Below are positions 18,155 through 27,018 of a DNA stretch of 64,000 nucleotides, in pieces. The stretch is from Bog-756 sp963831535 (GTDB lineage Bacteria; Actinomycetota; Acidimicrobiia; Acidimicrobiales; RAAP-2): contig CAWHQP010000010.1 of the NCBI GenBank assembly GCA_963831535.1, positions 62,001-126,000 on the forward strand, given 5' to 3'. Below the pieces are notes generated by a model, which saw nothing but the letters and a program-made list of their open reading frames with translations, made no database searches and was not told where the DNA came from. Both the position numbers and the translations under genes were made by a program. Every line of letters starts with the position of its first letter. Position 1 is the first letter of the stretch.

Positions 18155-18321
18155 TGGCGATGTTCCGATCGGGTGGGGTCGGTCCGTCCCACGCAGCTAG
18201 CGGTCCCTGGCCGTGAGGGTCGCCTTCGTCGCCGGCACCTTCCTCACGGCGGTTCCGGCCTTCCCGGCGGTTCCGGCTGCCTTCTTCCCCCGACCTCCCT
18301 GAGTCGCCGTCTTCGCCCGGC

Positions 18322-20616
18322 CTACTTCTTGGCCGCCGACTTCTTGGCCGCCGACTTCTTGGCCGCCGACTTCTTGGCCGCCGACTTCTTGGTCGCCGCC
18401 TTCTTGGTCGCCGCCTTCGCCGGACCTGCCTGCTGGGTCCTTCCCTTCGGGGCCGGCACCCCCTTCGTGGTCGTGGACTTCGTGGCGGTTGACCTGGCTA
18501 CGCGTGGCGGCGTCCCCGATGGGGTGACCGGAGCTTTGGTGGCCAACGCCGCGGCCTTTTTGGCCGTGGGCTTGGTCGTGGGCCTCGACCGTCGACCCGA
18601 CGGCCGCTTGGACGCGGCCGGAGTGGTGCCCGGGGCGGTCGTGGCCGCCGGACCGGTGGCGATGCCGGACACCGCCTCCTGGACCAACCGTGCCGCACCC
18701 CGCTGGGTGCTGGAACCGGCATTCCCCGCCAGGCGGGTCACCATGGCCTGGGCGGAGACTCCACCCAGATGGCGCGGCGCTGGGGTCGACCTGCCCCGGG
18801 TCAGCGCCCGTCGGGCCAGCCCGAGGATGACGTGCTCGGAGGAGGGCTTCTCCTGACCCATGAGCTTGGCCGCCGAGTTGACCAGGGACACGTGGGAGAA
18901 GGCCTGCGGGAAGTTGCCGACCATCCGACCGGCCACCGGGTCGTATTCCTCGGCCAGCAGGCCCAGATCGTTGCGCAGACCCATCAGCCGGTCGAGCAGT
19001 TGTCGGGCGTCGTGGTCCCTCCCCAGCATCGACAGGCAGTCGGCCAGCCAGAACGAGCAGGCCAGGAAGGCGCCTTCCCGTCCGGAGAGCCCGTCCACAT
19101 CACCGGTGTCGGCAGTGCGGTACCGGAGCACGAATCCACCATCGACGAGGTCGCGCTCGATGGCCTCGATGGTTCCGCGGACCCTCGGGTCATGGGCGGG
19201 GAGGAAGCCGACCAGGGGGATCATGAGCAAACTGGCATCGAGCTGGTCGGAGCCGTAGTACTGCGTGAATGAACCCATCGACGCGTTGAAGCCCTCGTCG
19301 CAGACCTGGTCGTGGATCTCCTGTCGGACCTCCTTCCACCGCTCGAGCGGCGCCTCCATGCCGTACTCCTCGGACGTCTTGATGGCTCGGTCGATAGCCA
19401 CCCAGGCCATGACCTTGGAGTGGGTGAAGTGGCGTCGTGGGCCTCGCACCTCCCAGATGCCGTCATCGGGCTCCCGCCAGCCGTCGCGCAGGAAGTCCAT
19501 CAAGGAGAGTTGGAATTCCCAGGTGGGGCTGTCCCCGGGCTGACCGGCGGGTTGTGATTCATACAGGGCGGACATCACCTCGCCGTACACGTCCAACTGG
19601 AACTGGCCCGCTGCGGCGTTGCCGATCCTGACCGGGGCGGAGTCCTCGTAGCCAGGAAGCCAGTCGACCTCCCACTCGTCGAGTCGGCGCTCGCCGGCGG
19701 CGCCGTACATGATCTGCATCTGGGACGGATCGCCGGCCGTGGCCCGGAGGAGCCAGTTCCGCCAGGCCATGGCCTCCTGGTAGAACCCGCCCCGCATGAG
19801 GGACTCGAGCGTGAGCGTGGCGTCCCGCAGCCAGCAGAACCGGTAGTCCCAGTTGCGGCTGCCTCCGAGTGTCTCGGGCAGCGAGGTGGTGGCGGCGGCG
19901 ACAATTCCCCCTGTGGGCTCGTAGGTGAGCGCCTTCAGGGTGATCAGGGAGCGGACGACGGCGTCCCGGTAGTCACCTTCGTAGGTGCACTGGGAAACCC
20001 AGTCGTTCCACCAGAGTTCGGTGTCCAGGATAGCGAAGGCGGCGTCGACCGGTCGGGGGGGGTCCTCATTGGCCGGGAACCACGTCAAGGAGAACGGCAC
20101 CCGCTGTCCCTCACTGACGGTGAACTCCGCCACCGTGGAGAAGTCCCGGCCCTGGCACTCCGCAGTGGTCCACAACGAGAGTCCGTCGGGACCGGCGATG
20201 GCATTGAGCGTGCCGTCAAGTTTGCGCACCCACGGGACGATCTGGCCGTAGCCGAAGCGGATGGTCAGGATCATCTCCATGGTCACCTTGCCCCGAACGC
20301 CCTCGACCAGGCGGACAACCTCGGGGTGCTGCTGGCGGATGGGCATGCAGTCGATGACTCGCACCGTCCCCTCGTCGGTGACGAACTCCGACTCGAGGAC
20401 CAAGGTCTCGCCCCGGTAATGACGGTGGGTGGCACCGTGGGATCCCTTCGGCGCCAGCTTCCACGAACCGTGGTCGTCGTCCCCGAGAAGCTTGGCGAAG
20501 CAGGCCGCCGAGTCGAAACGGGGCAGGCACAGCCAGTCGATGGAGCCGTCCCGACCCACCAGGGCAGCCGTGTGGAGGTCGCCGATGATGCCGTAGTCCT
20601 CGATGGGGAGCGCCAT
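18322..20616 (-). CDS. GH15 glucoamylase/trehalase-like enzyme with histone-like Lys/Ala tail
   Basis: Glycoside hydrolase family 15 protein, 764 residues. Residues 1-600 align in character with actinobacterial GH15 trehalases and glucoamylases: IEDYGIIGDLHTAALVGRDG at the N terminus, SRNWDYRFCWLRDATLTL, and GEVMSALYESQ. The cytosolic enzyme should hydrolyse alpha-linked glucose, possibly trehalose. The odd part is the last about 150 residues, a basic Lys/Ala/Pro/Thr tail ending in four exact AAKKS units, like the C-terminal tails of histone H1 or mycobacterial HupB. Such tails bind DNA or polyanions. A continuation of this tail is visible in another frame after the stop (18197-18322), so the true end may be longer. 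Confidence 0.9.
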   Translation of the reverse strand: MALPIEDYGIIGDLHTAALVGRDGSIDWLCLPRFDSAACFAKLLGDDDHGSWKLAPKGSHGATHRHYRGETLVLESEFVTDEGTVRVIDCMPIRQQHPEVVRLVEGVRGKVTMEMILTIRFGYGQIVPWVRKLDGTLNAIAGPDGLSLWTTAECQGRDFSTVAEFTVSEGQRVPFSLTWFPANEDPPRPVDAAFAILDTELWWNDWVSQCTYEGDYRDAVVRSLITLKALTYEPTGGIVAAATTSLPETLGGSRNWDYRFCWLRDATLTLESLMRGGFYQEAMAWRNWLLRATAGDPSQMQIMYGAAGERRLDEWEVDWLPGYEDSAPVRIGNAAAGQFQLDVYGEVMSALYESQPAGQPGDSPTWEFQLSLMDFLRDGWREPDDGIWEVRGPRRHFTHSKVMAWVAIDRAIKTSEEYGMEAPLERWKEVRQEIHDQVCDEGFNASMGSFTQYYGSDQLDASLLMIPLVGFLPAHDPRVRGTIEAIERDLVDGGFVLRYRTADTGDVDGLSGREGAFLACSFWLADCLSMLGRDHDARQLLDRLMGLRNDLGLLAEEYDPVAGRMVGNFPQAFSHVSLVNSAAKLMGQEKPSSEHVILGLARRALTRGRSTPAPRHLGGVSAQAMVTRLAGNAGSSTQRGAARLVQEAVSGIATGPAATTAPGTTPAASKRPSGRRSRPTTKPTAKKAAALATKAPVTPSGTPPRVARSTATKSTTTKGVPAPKGRTQQAGPAKAATKKAATKKSAAKKSAAKKSAAKKSAAKK
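18325..18384 (-). repeat. Four perfect 15-bp units encoding AAKKS
   Basis: Units of CTTCTTGGCCGCCGA (plus strand) at 18325, 18340, 18355 and 18370, followed by two degenerate copies to about 18414. They encode the basic end of the GH15 protein. A period divisible by three keeps the frame when copy number changes. Confidence 0.92.
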
Positions 20617-20655
20617 GCCCCATGTCTAGTCGGGACGTTGGCCGGTTCGGTGCCT

Positions 20656-21828
20656 TCAGCCCGGAACGCAGGCTCCCGTGCCGACCACCTTGGGTGCAGA
20701 CTCGGCCTGGCGGACCCGGGACAGGACCCCCGGGGAGGTCAGGGCGTAGCCGATGTCGCCATTGGTCGTCGACCGGGAGAACACCACACCGATGACCTGG
20801 CCGTCCAACTCGACGAGCGGTCCGCCCGAGTTTCCCGGGCGGACCTTGGCCTGGATCTCGTAGACGTTCCGCACCGTGAGGCCCTGGCCGTAGATGTCCC
20901 GGCCCTCAGCCTCGAACGCCGCCATGATGCCGGCCGGGGCCACGCTGAAGGGGCCCCCGCCGGGATAGCCCAGTACCGCGGCCTGCACCCCGCGGGCCGA
21001 CTGATCGGGATCGAGGGCCAGGACAGGCTCGTCGAGCCCGGTCACCCTGAGGACGGACAGGTCGTAGGACGGGTCGAAGAAGGTCACCGTGGTGGCCAGG
21101 AAGGTGGTCCCGACTTGGACCATCGGGTGGGCGATGCCGGCCACCACGTGGGCGTTGGTCACCACGATTCCCGGTCCGACGACAAACCCCGATCCCTCCT
21201 GGATCTGGCCGCACCCGTAGCCGACGATCTTGACGGTGGACCCGGCGGCATGGGCTGCGGCGGCATCGAGTTCCGGACCGCCGGGCAGCGCCACCGGTCC
21301 CGCGGACTCCGGGGCCAGCTGGGCGAAGACCGGGGGGAAGCCCTGGGCCGAGAGAAAGCTCTGGACGCGCGAGAACACCGAAGGCGGGGCCGGGAGCACG
21401 CTATCCAGCGAACGGATGATCTTCGACCGGTCGATGGAGGCATTGAGACTGAGTGAATCGCTGTTGACCAGCGTGTTGGCCAGAAGCCACGCGGCCAGGA
21501 GGGAGGCCACCACGGCGACCACCACCCCGAGGACCGAGTCGACGGTGCCGAGGGTCCCCCGGTGAACCCGCCGGAAGGCCAGGTTGCCGACGATCCGACC
21601 GGCCACACCGCACAGCACGGCCACCCCGAGCAGTGTCACCAGGGCCAGCAGTGTTCGGGTGGACTGGGTGTGCGCCCGCGACACCGTGACCGAGGCCAGC
21701 TGAGCCCCCAGATAGAGGCCGACGAGCAGTCCACCGAACGACAGGACCTGCACGATGGCGCCGAGCCGGAGCCCCTGGACCGCGGCCAGCGCCACCACGA
21801 CGAGCACCACCACGTCGACCAGGTTCAT
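20656..21828 (-). CDS. MarP-like CvpA/trypsin membrane serine protease
   Basis: About 390 residues. Four N-terminal membrane helices of the CvpA type (about 1-130) are followed by a trypsin-like periplasmic domain with His227 (TNAHVV), Asp256 (SYDLSVL) and Ser334 (PGNSGGP). Cysteines in GYGCG and GACVPG could form the disulfide known from MarP. The mycobacterial protein is needed for acid and oxidative stress resistance and cleaves a peptidoglycan hydrolase. Start chosen as ATG 21828, where the CvpA region begins; the frame extends upstream without homology. It is divergent from the lipoprotein at 22039. Confidence 0.9.
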   Translation of the reverse strand: MNLVDVVVLVVVALAAVQGLRLGAIVQVLSFGGLLVGLYLGAQLASVTVSRAHTQSTRTLLALVTLLGVAVLCGVAGRIVGNLAFRRVHRGTLGTVDSVLGVVVAVVASLLAAWLLANTLVNSDSLSLNASIDRSKIIRSLDSVLPAPPSVFSRVQSFLSAQGFPPVFAQLAPESAGPVALPGGPELDAAAAHAAGSTVKIVGYGCGQIQEGSGFVVGPGIVVTNAHVVAGIAHPMVQVGTTFLATTVTFFDPSYDLSVLRVTGLDEPVLALDPDQSARGVQAAVLGYPGGGPFSVAPAGIMAAFEAEGRDIYGQGLTVRNVYEIQAKVRPGNSGGPLVELDGQVIGVVFSRSTTNGDIGYALTSPGVLSRVRQAESAPKVVGTGACVPG

Positions 21829-22038
21829 CGGCGGGTGGGCACGAGGGTTCGGCGCTCGGAAGTGACCGGTTCCACCAGGACCAACGCCATCGACGTACGG
21901 TAGACCTCGGCCGTCCCGGCCGGCCGTCATCACCTGGCGGCGGGTGACCGCGTGGCAAGATCTCTGGCGCAATCGGACAAGCCGCCACCGTGGGGGCCAG
22001 ACAGCGGCCCCCCGCCAGGGAATCGACCGGGGTTCAAT

Positions 22039-23502
22039 GTGAGTGAACTGACACCACCCGCCCCCCGTCCCGTGGGTACGGCCGCCCCCCGGCGGGCGAC
22101 ACCACCGACGGGTCGGTCGGGTCGGTCGGGCCGAGGCGCTCGGCGGCGCACGGCGGCCACGGTGACCGTCGCTCTCGTGGCGCTGGTGGTGACGTCCTGT
22201 TCCACCAGCGGCTCGGGTGCCGGCTCGAGCGCACCTTCGACCATCGCCCCGGGCTCACCATGGGTGGGGACGCTGCGGACGGTCACCCTCCCGGCCCCGG
22301 TGAATTCGCTGGCTGCGGTGGACTGCGTGGACCCCCTCCGCTGCTGGGCGGTCGGTTCGACGGTGGGAACCGGCGGTGCGCCGAACGGTGCCGCCGTCAT
22401 CGCCACTCATGACGGGGGCGCCAGCTGGACGACCCAGCCCGTCCCCGCCTCCGTTGGCTTCCTCTCCGACGTCTCGTGCAGCGACCGGCACTACTGCGTC
22501 GCCGTGGGTCAGCTGGTCCAGACGTCCAACGGGCAGGGAGCGATCACCACCACGTCGGACGGTGGCGCAACCTGGACGGCGGCCACGGTGCCCCCCGGCG
22601 TCCTCGATGTGACGGCGGTCGATTGCCGGGCCAACCGGAGGTGCCTGGCCATCGGGACCGTGGCCACGGGCTCGGTCGCACTCGTCTCCTCCGTGGCGCG
22701 GCCGGGATGGGTGCAGCTGGGGACACTGCCCGACGACCTGACCGGGGCCACCGCGATCTCGTGTCCCGACAGCCAGCACTGCTGGGTCACCATCCAGCAG
22801 GCACTCGATGTGGATCATGTCGCCGGCAAGGTGGCGTTCACCACGGACGGAGGCTCCACCTGGGCGGCGACCGCGTCGCCCAAGGCGGTGGGCTATCTCA
22901 ACGGCATCGACTGCGTCAACAGCGCCCCGGGGAGTGGCCTCCCCTTCACCTCGACGACCGCTTCGACCGCTACCGGGTCGGGCGCTCCGGTCGAGGGGAC
23001 ACCGCCATCTCCTGCGGCCTCCGGGACGACCGCCCCGTCCGGATCGTCGACGACCACGACCGTTCCCGGCACGACCACGACCGCCTCCCCTCCTGCGGCC
23101 TCCACCACCACGACGACGACGACACCGACCGGTCTCCGCGGAGTCTGGTGCGTGGCGGTGGGCACGACGGCGAGCACACTGACGGGGACCCGTTCCGGCC
23201 GCGGCATCATCCTCACGACCACCGATGGAGGGACGACCTGGTCCTCGCAGCCGGTCAGCCCGACATCGGCGGTCCTCATGGGCGTGTCCTGCACGGCTGT
23301 CAACTCCTGTGTTGCCGTGGGTAGCGCGGTGGGCCTCGCTCCCGAGGCGGGGCTGTCCATACTGACCGGGCCGGATGGTCATCCCTGGAGGCGGGCCGCC
23401 ACTGTCACGGCACCCCAGGTCCTGACCGCCGTCAGCTGCAGCTCCCTGTCCCGTTGTGTGTTGGTCGGTGAGTCCCTCAGCCAGCGCCTGGCGACAGGAT
23501 GA
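22039..23502 (+). CDS. Lipoprotein with BNR/Ycf48-like beta-propeller repeats
   Basis: An Arg-rich N terminus leads to a membrane segment with a lipobox (VALVVTSC), so it should be a lipoprotein. The rest repeats a pattern of a Cys pair about six residues apart followed by a VG-type turn (DPLRCWAVG, DRHYCVAVG, NSCVAVG), plus DGGxTW Asp-boxes, typical of BNR/sialidase-like or Ycf48-like propellers. A Thr/Ser/Pro-rich insert (about residues 300-350) splits the propeller. Start chosen at GTG 22039, with GGGG 7 bases upstream; GTG 21952 would add an unusually long basic leader. Probably binds a surface ligand; no catalytic motif is visible. Confidence 0.8.
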   Translation: MSELTPPAPRPVGTAAPRRATPPTGRSGRSGRGARRRTAATVTVALVALVVTSCSTSGSGAGSSAPSTIAPGSPWVGTLRTVTLPAPVNSLAAVDCVDPLRCWAVGSTVGTGGAPNGAAVIATHDGGASWTTQPVPASVGFLSDVSCSDRHYCVAVGQLVQTSNGQGAITTTSDGGATWTAATVPPGVLDVTAVDCRANRRCLAIGTVATGSVALVSSVARPGWVQLGTLPDDLTGATAISCPDSQHCWVTIQQALDVDHVAGKVAFTTDGGSTWAATASPKAVGYLNGIDCVNSAPGSGLPFTSTTASTATGSGAPVEGTPPSPAASGTTAPSGSSTTTTVPGTTTTASPPAASTTTTTTTPTGLRGVWCVAVGTTASTLTGTRSGRGIILTTTDGGTTWSSQPVSPTSAVLMGVSCTAVNSCVAVGSAVGLAPEAGLSILTGPDGHPWRRAATVTAPQVLTAVSCSSLSRCVLVGESLSQRLATG

Positions 23503-23741
23503 CGCGCCGGATGGCCATCCACGGGACGGTACCGGGTCACCGCTAGCCTCCGTGACTATGGCACGGTGCCGCTCCCGTCGGGGATGTCCATCCGGCGCGT
23601 CTCCGGTCCCGTCGAGCAACCTCCCCGGCCGGACCCGTCGAGGTGCGCGTGACACCCGATTCGTAGGATCACTTCTGTGACCCAACCACCAATGGCCGTC
23701 TCCCCCGCATCACCGCTCCCGACCGACCCGGAGTGCCTGCC

Positions 23742-25262
23742 GTGAGCACGGTCGAACCCCTCCCCCGACGTACCCGCCGGCGTCCCACCGCCACCTCGGC
23801 CTTCGGCGTCGGGCGACGGGAAGCTCACGACGCCTCCTCGTTCTATGCCCGATTCACGCCGCCCCGCCTGTCCGACGACAGCACCGTGGCTCCCCCGGCG
23901 GCGACGGACACCATCTGGGTGGGCGACGCCCGTGACATGGACCGGTGGGGCGAGGTGGCCGACAACTCGGTCGCCCTGGTGGTCACGTCGCCGCCGTACT
24001 TCGCCGGGAAGGAGTACGAGGCCGCTCTGGGGGTCGGGGGCGTCCCGGCCGACTACGAGGCGTACCTGGGCATGCTGTTCGACGTCTTCAGCCAGTGCTT
24101 CGACAAGTTGGAGCCCGGCGGACGCATCGCCGTCAATGTGGCCAATCTGGGCCGCAAGCCGTACCGGTCGCTGTCCCGGGACGTCATCGACCTGCTCGAC
24201 CAGTTGGGTTACCTCCTCCGAGGTGAGATCGTGTGGCAGAAGAGCCACGCCGCCGGTGGCTCGTGCGCCTGGGGCACCTATCAGCGACCGGGCAACCCGG
24301 TGCTGCGGGACGTGTCCGAACGGATCGTCGTGGCCAGCAAGGGCCGTTTCGACCGCGCCCTGACCCCCGACGATCGCTCGGCGCGGAACCTTCCCCACGA
24401 GGGGACCATCACCATGGACGAGTTCGTCGACGCCACCATCGACATCTGGGACATCCCGACGGAGTCGGCCACACGGGTGGGCCATCCGGCACCCTTCCCG
24501 GTCGAGTTGCCGCGGCGTCTCATCGAGCTGTTCACCTACCGGGGCGATCTGGTCCTCGACCCGTTCATGGGATCGGGGTCGACGGCCGTCGCCGCGGTGC
24601 GCACGGAGCGGCACTACGTCGGGTTCGACACCGACGAGGCGTACGTGGCCCTGGCCGAGCGGCGCCTGGCCGAGGAGCGGCTCGCCGGGTCCCCGGGTCA
24701 TGGCGGTCCCAGCGGCCGCCGGGTAACGGTGCCGCCGGGCCGGTCCGCCGGAGCCCGGGGCGGGTCCGGCGAACCGGACGCGGACGCCGAGGACCGGGCC
24801 GCCGCTATCGGGCAGAAGGCCCGTGCGGTCGCCCTTCAGGCCCTCATAACGGCGGGATTCGTGGGCATCGAGGAAAGCGTGGCGTACGGGGATCTCGGGC
24901 TGGGTGTGGACTTTCGGGCCCGCGACGCCACCGGCACCATCTGGCTGTTCGAACTGTCCGGGGCATTCTCGGCCACCCGGCCCGGCCTGCGCCGCCCCGA
25001 CGTGCTGTGGAAGGCCCTGGGCAAGGCCGGCGTGCTCCATCAGGCCCGCCTCGACAGTGGTGCCAGGGACGACATGGGCCCACTGGTGCTGCTGACCACC
25101 GATCTTCCCGGACCCCGGACAGCCGGCGGTAAGGCGTTGCGCGCCATCCGGGGAATCGACGGTGACGGACCGGTCTTCGACATCATCGAACTGCTCGACC
25201 CGGTCGACGCCGAACGGCTGCGCTCCCTGGCCCACGGGGGCGCGGATCGGTCTCCGGGCTGA
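23742..25262 (+). CDS. DNA methyltransferase (beta class) with nuclease-like C-terminal extension
   Basis: 506 residues. Motif IV, TSPPYF (82-87), precedes motif I, DPFMGSGSTA (273-282), the permuted order of beta-class amino-methyltransferases. TSPPY is typical of N4-cytosine enzymes, though N6-adenine cannot be excluded. After about residue 320 a linker leads to a further about 150-residue domain with GVDFR (Asp near 389), then FELSG (Glu near 404) after a strand, similar to the core of PD-(D/E)XK folds but lacking the Lys. Start at GTG 23742 with GGAG 8 bases upstream. The next gene, 24 bases on, has its own PD-(D/E)XK-like motif, so the pair may be a restriction-modification-like unit. 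Confidence 0.88.
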   Translation: MSTVEPLPRRTRRRPTATSAFGVGRREAHDASSFYARFTPPRLSDDSTVAPPAATDTIWVGDARDMDRWGEVADNSVALVVTSPPYFAGKEYEAALGVGGVPADYEAYLGMLFDVFSQCFDKLEPGGRIAVNVANLGRKPYRSLSRDVIDLLDQLGYLLRGEIVWQKSHAAGGSCAWGTYQRPGNPVLRDVSERIVVASKGRFDRALTPDDRSARNLPHEGTITMDEFVDATIDIWDIPTESATRVGHPAPFPVELPRRLIELFTYRGDLVLDPFMGSGSTAVAAVRTERHYVGFDTDEAYVALAERRLAEERLAGSPGHGGPSGRRVTVPPGRSAGARGGSGEPDADAEDRAAAIGQKARAVALQALITAGFVGIEESVAYGDLGLGVDFRARDATGTIWLFELSGAFSATRPGLRRPDVLWKALGKAGVLHQARLDSGARDDMGPLVLLTTDLPGPRTAGGKALRAIRGIDGDGPVFDIIELLDPVDAERLRSLAHGGADRSPG

Positions 25263-25286
25263 TCCCGGACCCGACCGAACCCGCTC

Positions 25287-26342
25287 GTGCCTGACGATCG
25301 GACCACCGTGACCGAGCTGGGCACCGCGCTCGGGACGCTCCCCCATCCCGATCCTGCCGCGGCCCTCGCCGCCCGACCCGTCGCCCTCCGCATTGGGGCG
25401 GACGAGTGGTCCCACCTGGACGCTGTCTACCGGACCGGCGGCTACGCCGGCGAGTGGGCGACCGCTTTCGCCAACGGCCGGGCCCTCCTCGAAGCGGCCG
25501 ACGGCCTCCGACACCGCACACCGCTCACCATCGAATGGACAGGTGGCCGGCGCCCGCCCGGGGACGAAGTGGCACCGATCGACCTACGCATCGATCACGT
25601 GTACCTGGTCAGCTGCAAGTACGAGTCCGACATTCTGGCCAACGCCTCCCCGGCACGAGTGTTCGAAGGCCTGTTGGCCACCCAGGGCACCTGGGACCGG
25701 AGCGACTGGTACGACACCGTGGCCCCCGACCAACTCCTCCATCTGTACCGCACCTGCCTAACGGCCACCGGTCTCGACCGGTTCCCCGGGACCCCGTCAG
25801 CGTGCAGCCGCGATCAGCTGGATACGCTCCGGCATGCGCTCGCCGGCCGCACCTACCCCGACGCCGCATCCCGATCCGCCTATGCCGAGCTGTGCCGCTC
25901 CGTCAGCGAGGAATCAGCCCGACGATGGTCGGACCAGGTGGCCTCCTCGGGCATCGGGGCCGAGGGGATGCTGTGGCGGTTGCTCCGCATCGGCAGTGCC
26001 CCGTACTTCGTCCTGGGCAACGATCGCCGGACGGGCCTGCCTGCCCGCTATCGGATCGCCAGTCCCTGGGACTGGCGATCATCGTACGAACTGGACACGT
26101 TCACCGTCGCACCGGCCAGAGCGGGGCAACCGCGGGTCGACTGGTCGGCCAGCTACCGCTCCCGTGAGCGCGACGTGACCGGCCAGGTGGCCGGTCACGT
26201 CGAGATCCGCTGGAGCCACGGACGCTTCGCCGGACCGCCCGAGGCCAAGGTCTACCTCGACACTCCCATGTCCCAGTTGCCCGGCTACCACCCACTCACC
26301 CCGGACGAGCCCGACCAGCCCACCCTGTGGGCCGTTCGCTGA
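25287..26342 (+). CDS. Hypothetical protein with PD-(D/E)XK nuclease-like motif
   Basis: 351 residues, family not recognised. The segment APIDLRIDHVYLVSCKYES (about 96-114) has Asp99 and Asp103 in a beta hairpin followed by Ser109-Cys-Lys111, matching the spacing of PD-(D/E)XK endonucleases with a replaced acidic residue; Glu56 in a preceding helix could complete the site. The remainder is rich in Trp, Tyr and Arg. No membrane helix or signal peptide. It starts 24 bases after a DNA methyltransferase and ends one base before a SAM methyltransferase, so it is co-transcribed. Best guess: a restriction or repair nuclease partner. Moderate certainty only. Confidence 0.75.
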   Translation: MPDDRTTVTELGTALGTLPHPDPAAALAARPVALRIGADEWSHLDAVYRTGGYAGEWATAFANGRALLEAADGLRHRTPLTIEWTGGRRPPGDEVAPIDLRIDHVYLVSCKYESDILANASPARVFEGLLATQGTWDRSDWYDTVAPDQLLHLYRTCLTATGLDRFPGTPSACSRDQLDTLRHALAGRTYPDAASRSAYAELCRSVSEESARRWSDQVASSGIGAEGMLWRLLRIGSAPYFVLGNDRRTGLPARYRIASPWDWRSSYELDTFTVAPARAGQPRVDWSASYRSRERDVTGQVAGHVEIRWSHGRFAGPPEAKVYLDTPMSQLPGYHPLTPDEPDQPTLWAVR

Positions 26343-26343
26343 C

Positions 26344-26949
26344 ATGGCCGGTGGCCCGGTGACCTGGGACGGCGATCAGTACCAGAAGCGATTCGACGAT
26401 CTGGCCGACGCCGGTGAGGACGTGCACGGAGAGGCGGAGTTCGTGATGCGCTGGCAACCGGCCACCGTGCTGGACGCCGGATGCGGCACGGGCCGCGTGG
26501 CCCGGGAGCTGGCCAGGCGGGGAGTCGACGTGGTGGGCGTCGACGTCGACCCCTCGATGATCGAGACGGCCAGGAGGTTGTCCCCGGCACTGGAGTGGGC
26601 GGCCGCCGATCTGGTCGGCCTCGACCTCCACCGATCATTCGACGTGGTCGTCATGGCCGGCAACGTCCCGCTGTTCACACCGGCCGGTACCCACGCGGCA
26701 CTGGTGGAGGCGTGCGCCCGTCATCTCCGACACGGAGGGCTCCTGATCGCCGGGTTCCAGGTGGACCGGCACTACGAGCTCGCCCGGTACGACGATGACT
26801 GCCACCGGGTCGGTCTGATGCCGATGGGCCGCTGGGGTACCTGGTCCGGTGAGGCATGGGAGCCGGACGGGACATATGCCGTGAGCGCCCACCGACTCGG
26901 GGACGCCGAGGACGGGGCCCTGAAGCCTTCGCCGTCGACCGCGTCCTGA
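26344..26949 (+). CDS. Class I SAM-dependent methyltransferase
   Basis: 201 residues, Rossmann-type methyltransferase. Motif I is VLDAGCGTGR (about 42-51), motif II is VVGVDVDPSM, and the motif IV region is FDVVVMAGN. The length fits small-molecule methyltransferases of the methyltransferase 11/25 group. The gene begins one base after the stop of the nuclease-like gene, indicating tight co-expression, though this family usually acts on small molecules rather than DNA. Substrate unknown. Confidence 0.85.
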   Translation: MAGGPVTWDGDQYQKRFDDLADAGEDVHGEAEFVMRWQPATVLDAGCGTGRVARELARRGVDVVGVDVDPSMIETARRLSPALEWAAADLVGLDLHRSFDVVVMAGNVPLFTPAGTHAALVEACARHLRHGGLLIAGFQVDRHYELARYDDDCHRVGLMPMGRWGTWSGEAWEPDGTYAVSAHRLGDAEDGALKPSPSTAS

Positions 26950-27018
26950 CGGTCCGGGCCCGCACCGAAAACCCGTCGTCCCTGTCTGCGAACATGGAGA
27001 CCACGCAGAAAGGACTCC

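Noticed and set aside
18325..18414. Short tandem repeat as a CRISPR or replication iteron
   Set aside because: It is in frame and codes AAKKS units of the GH15 tail.
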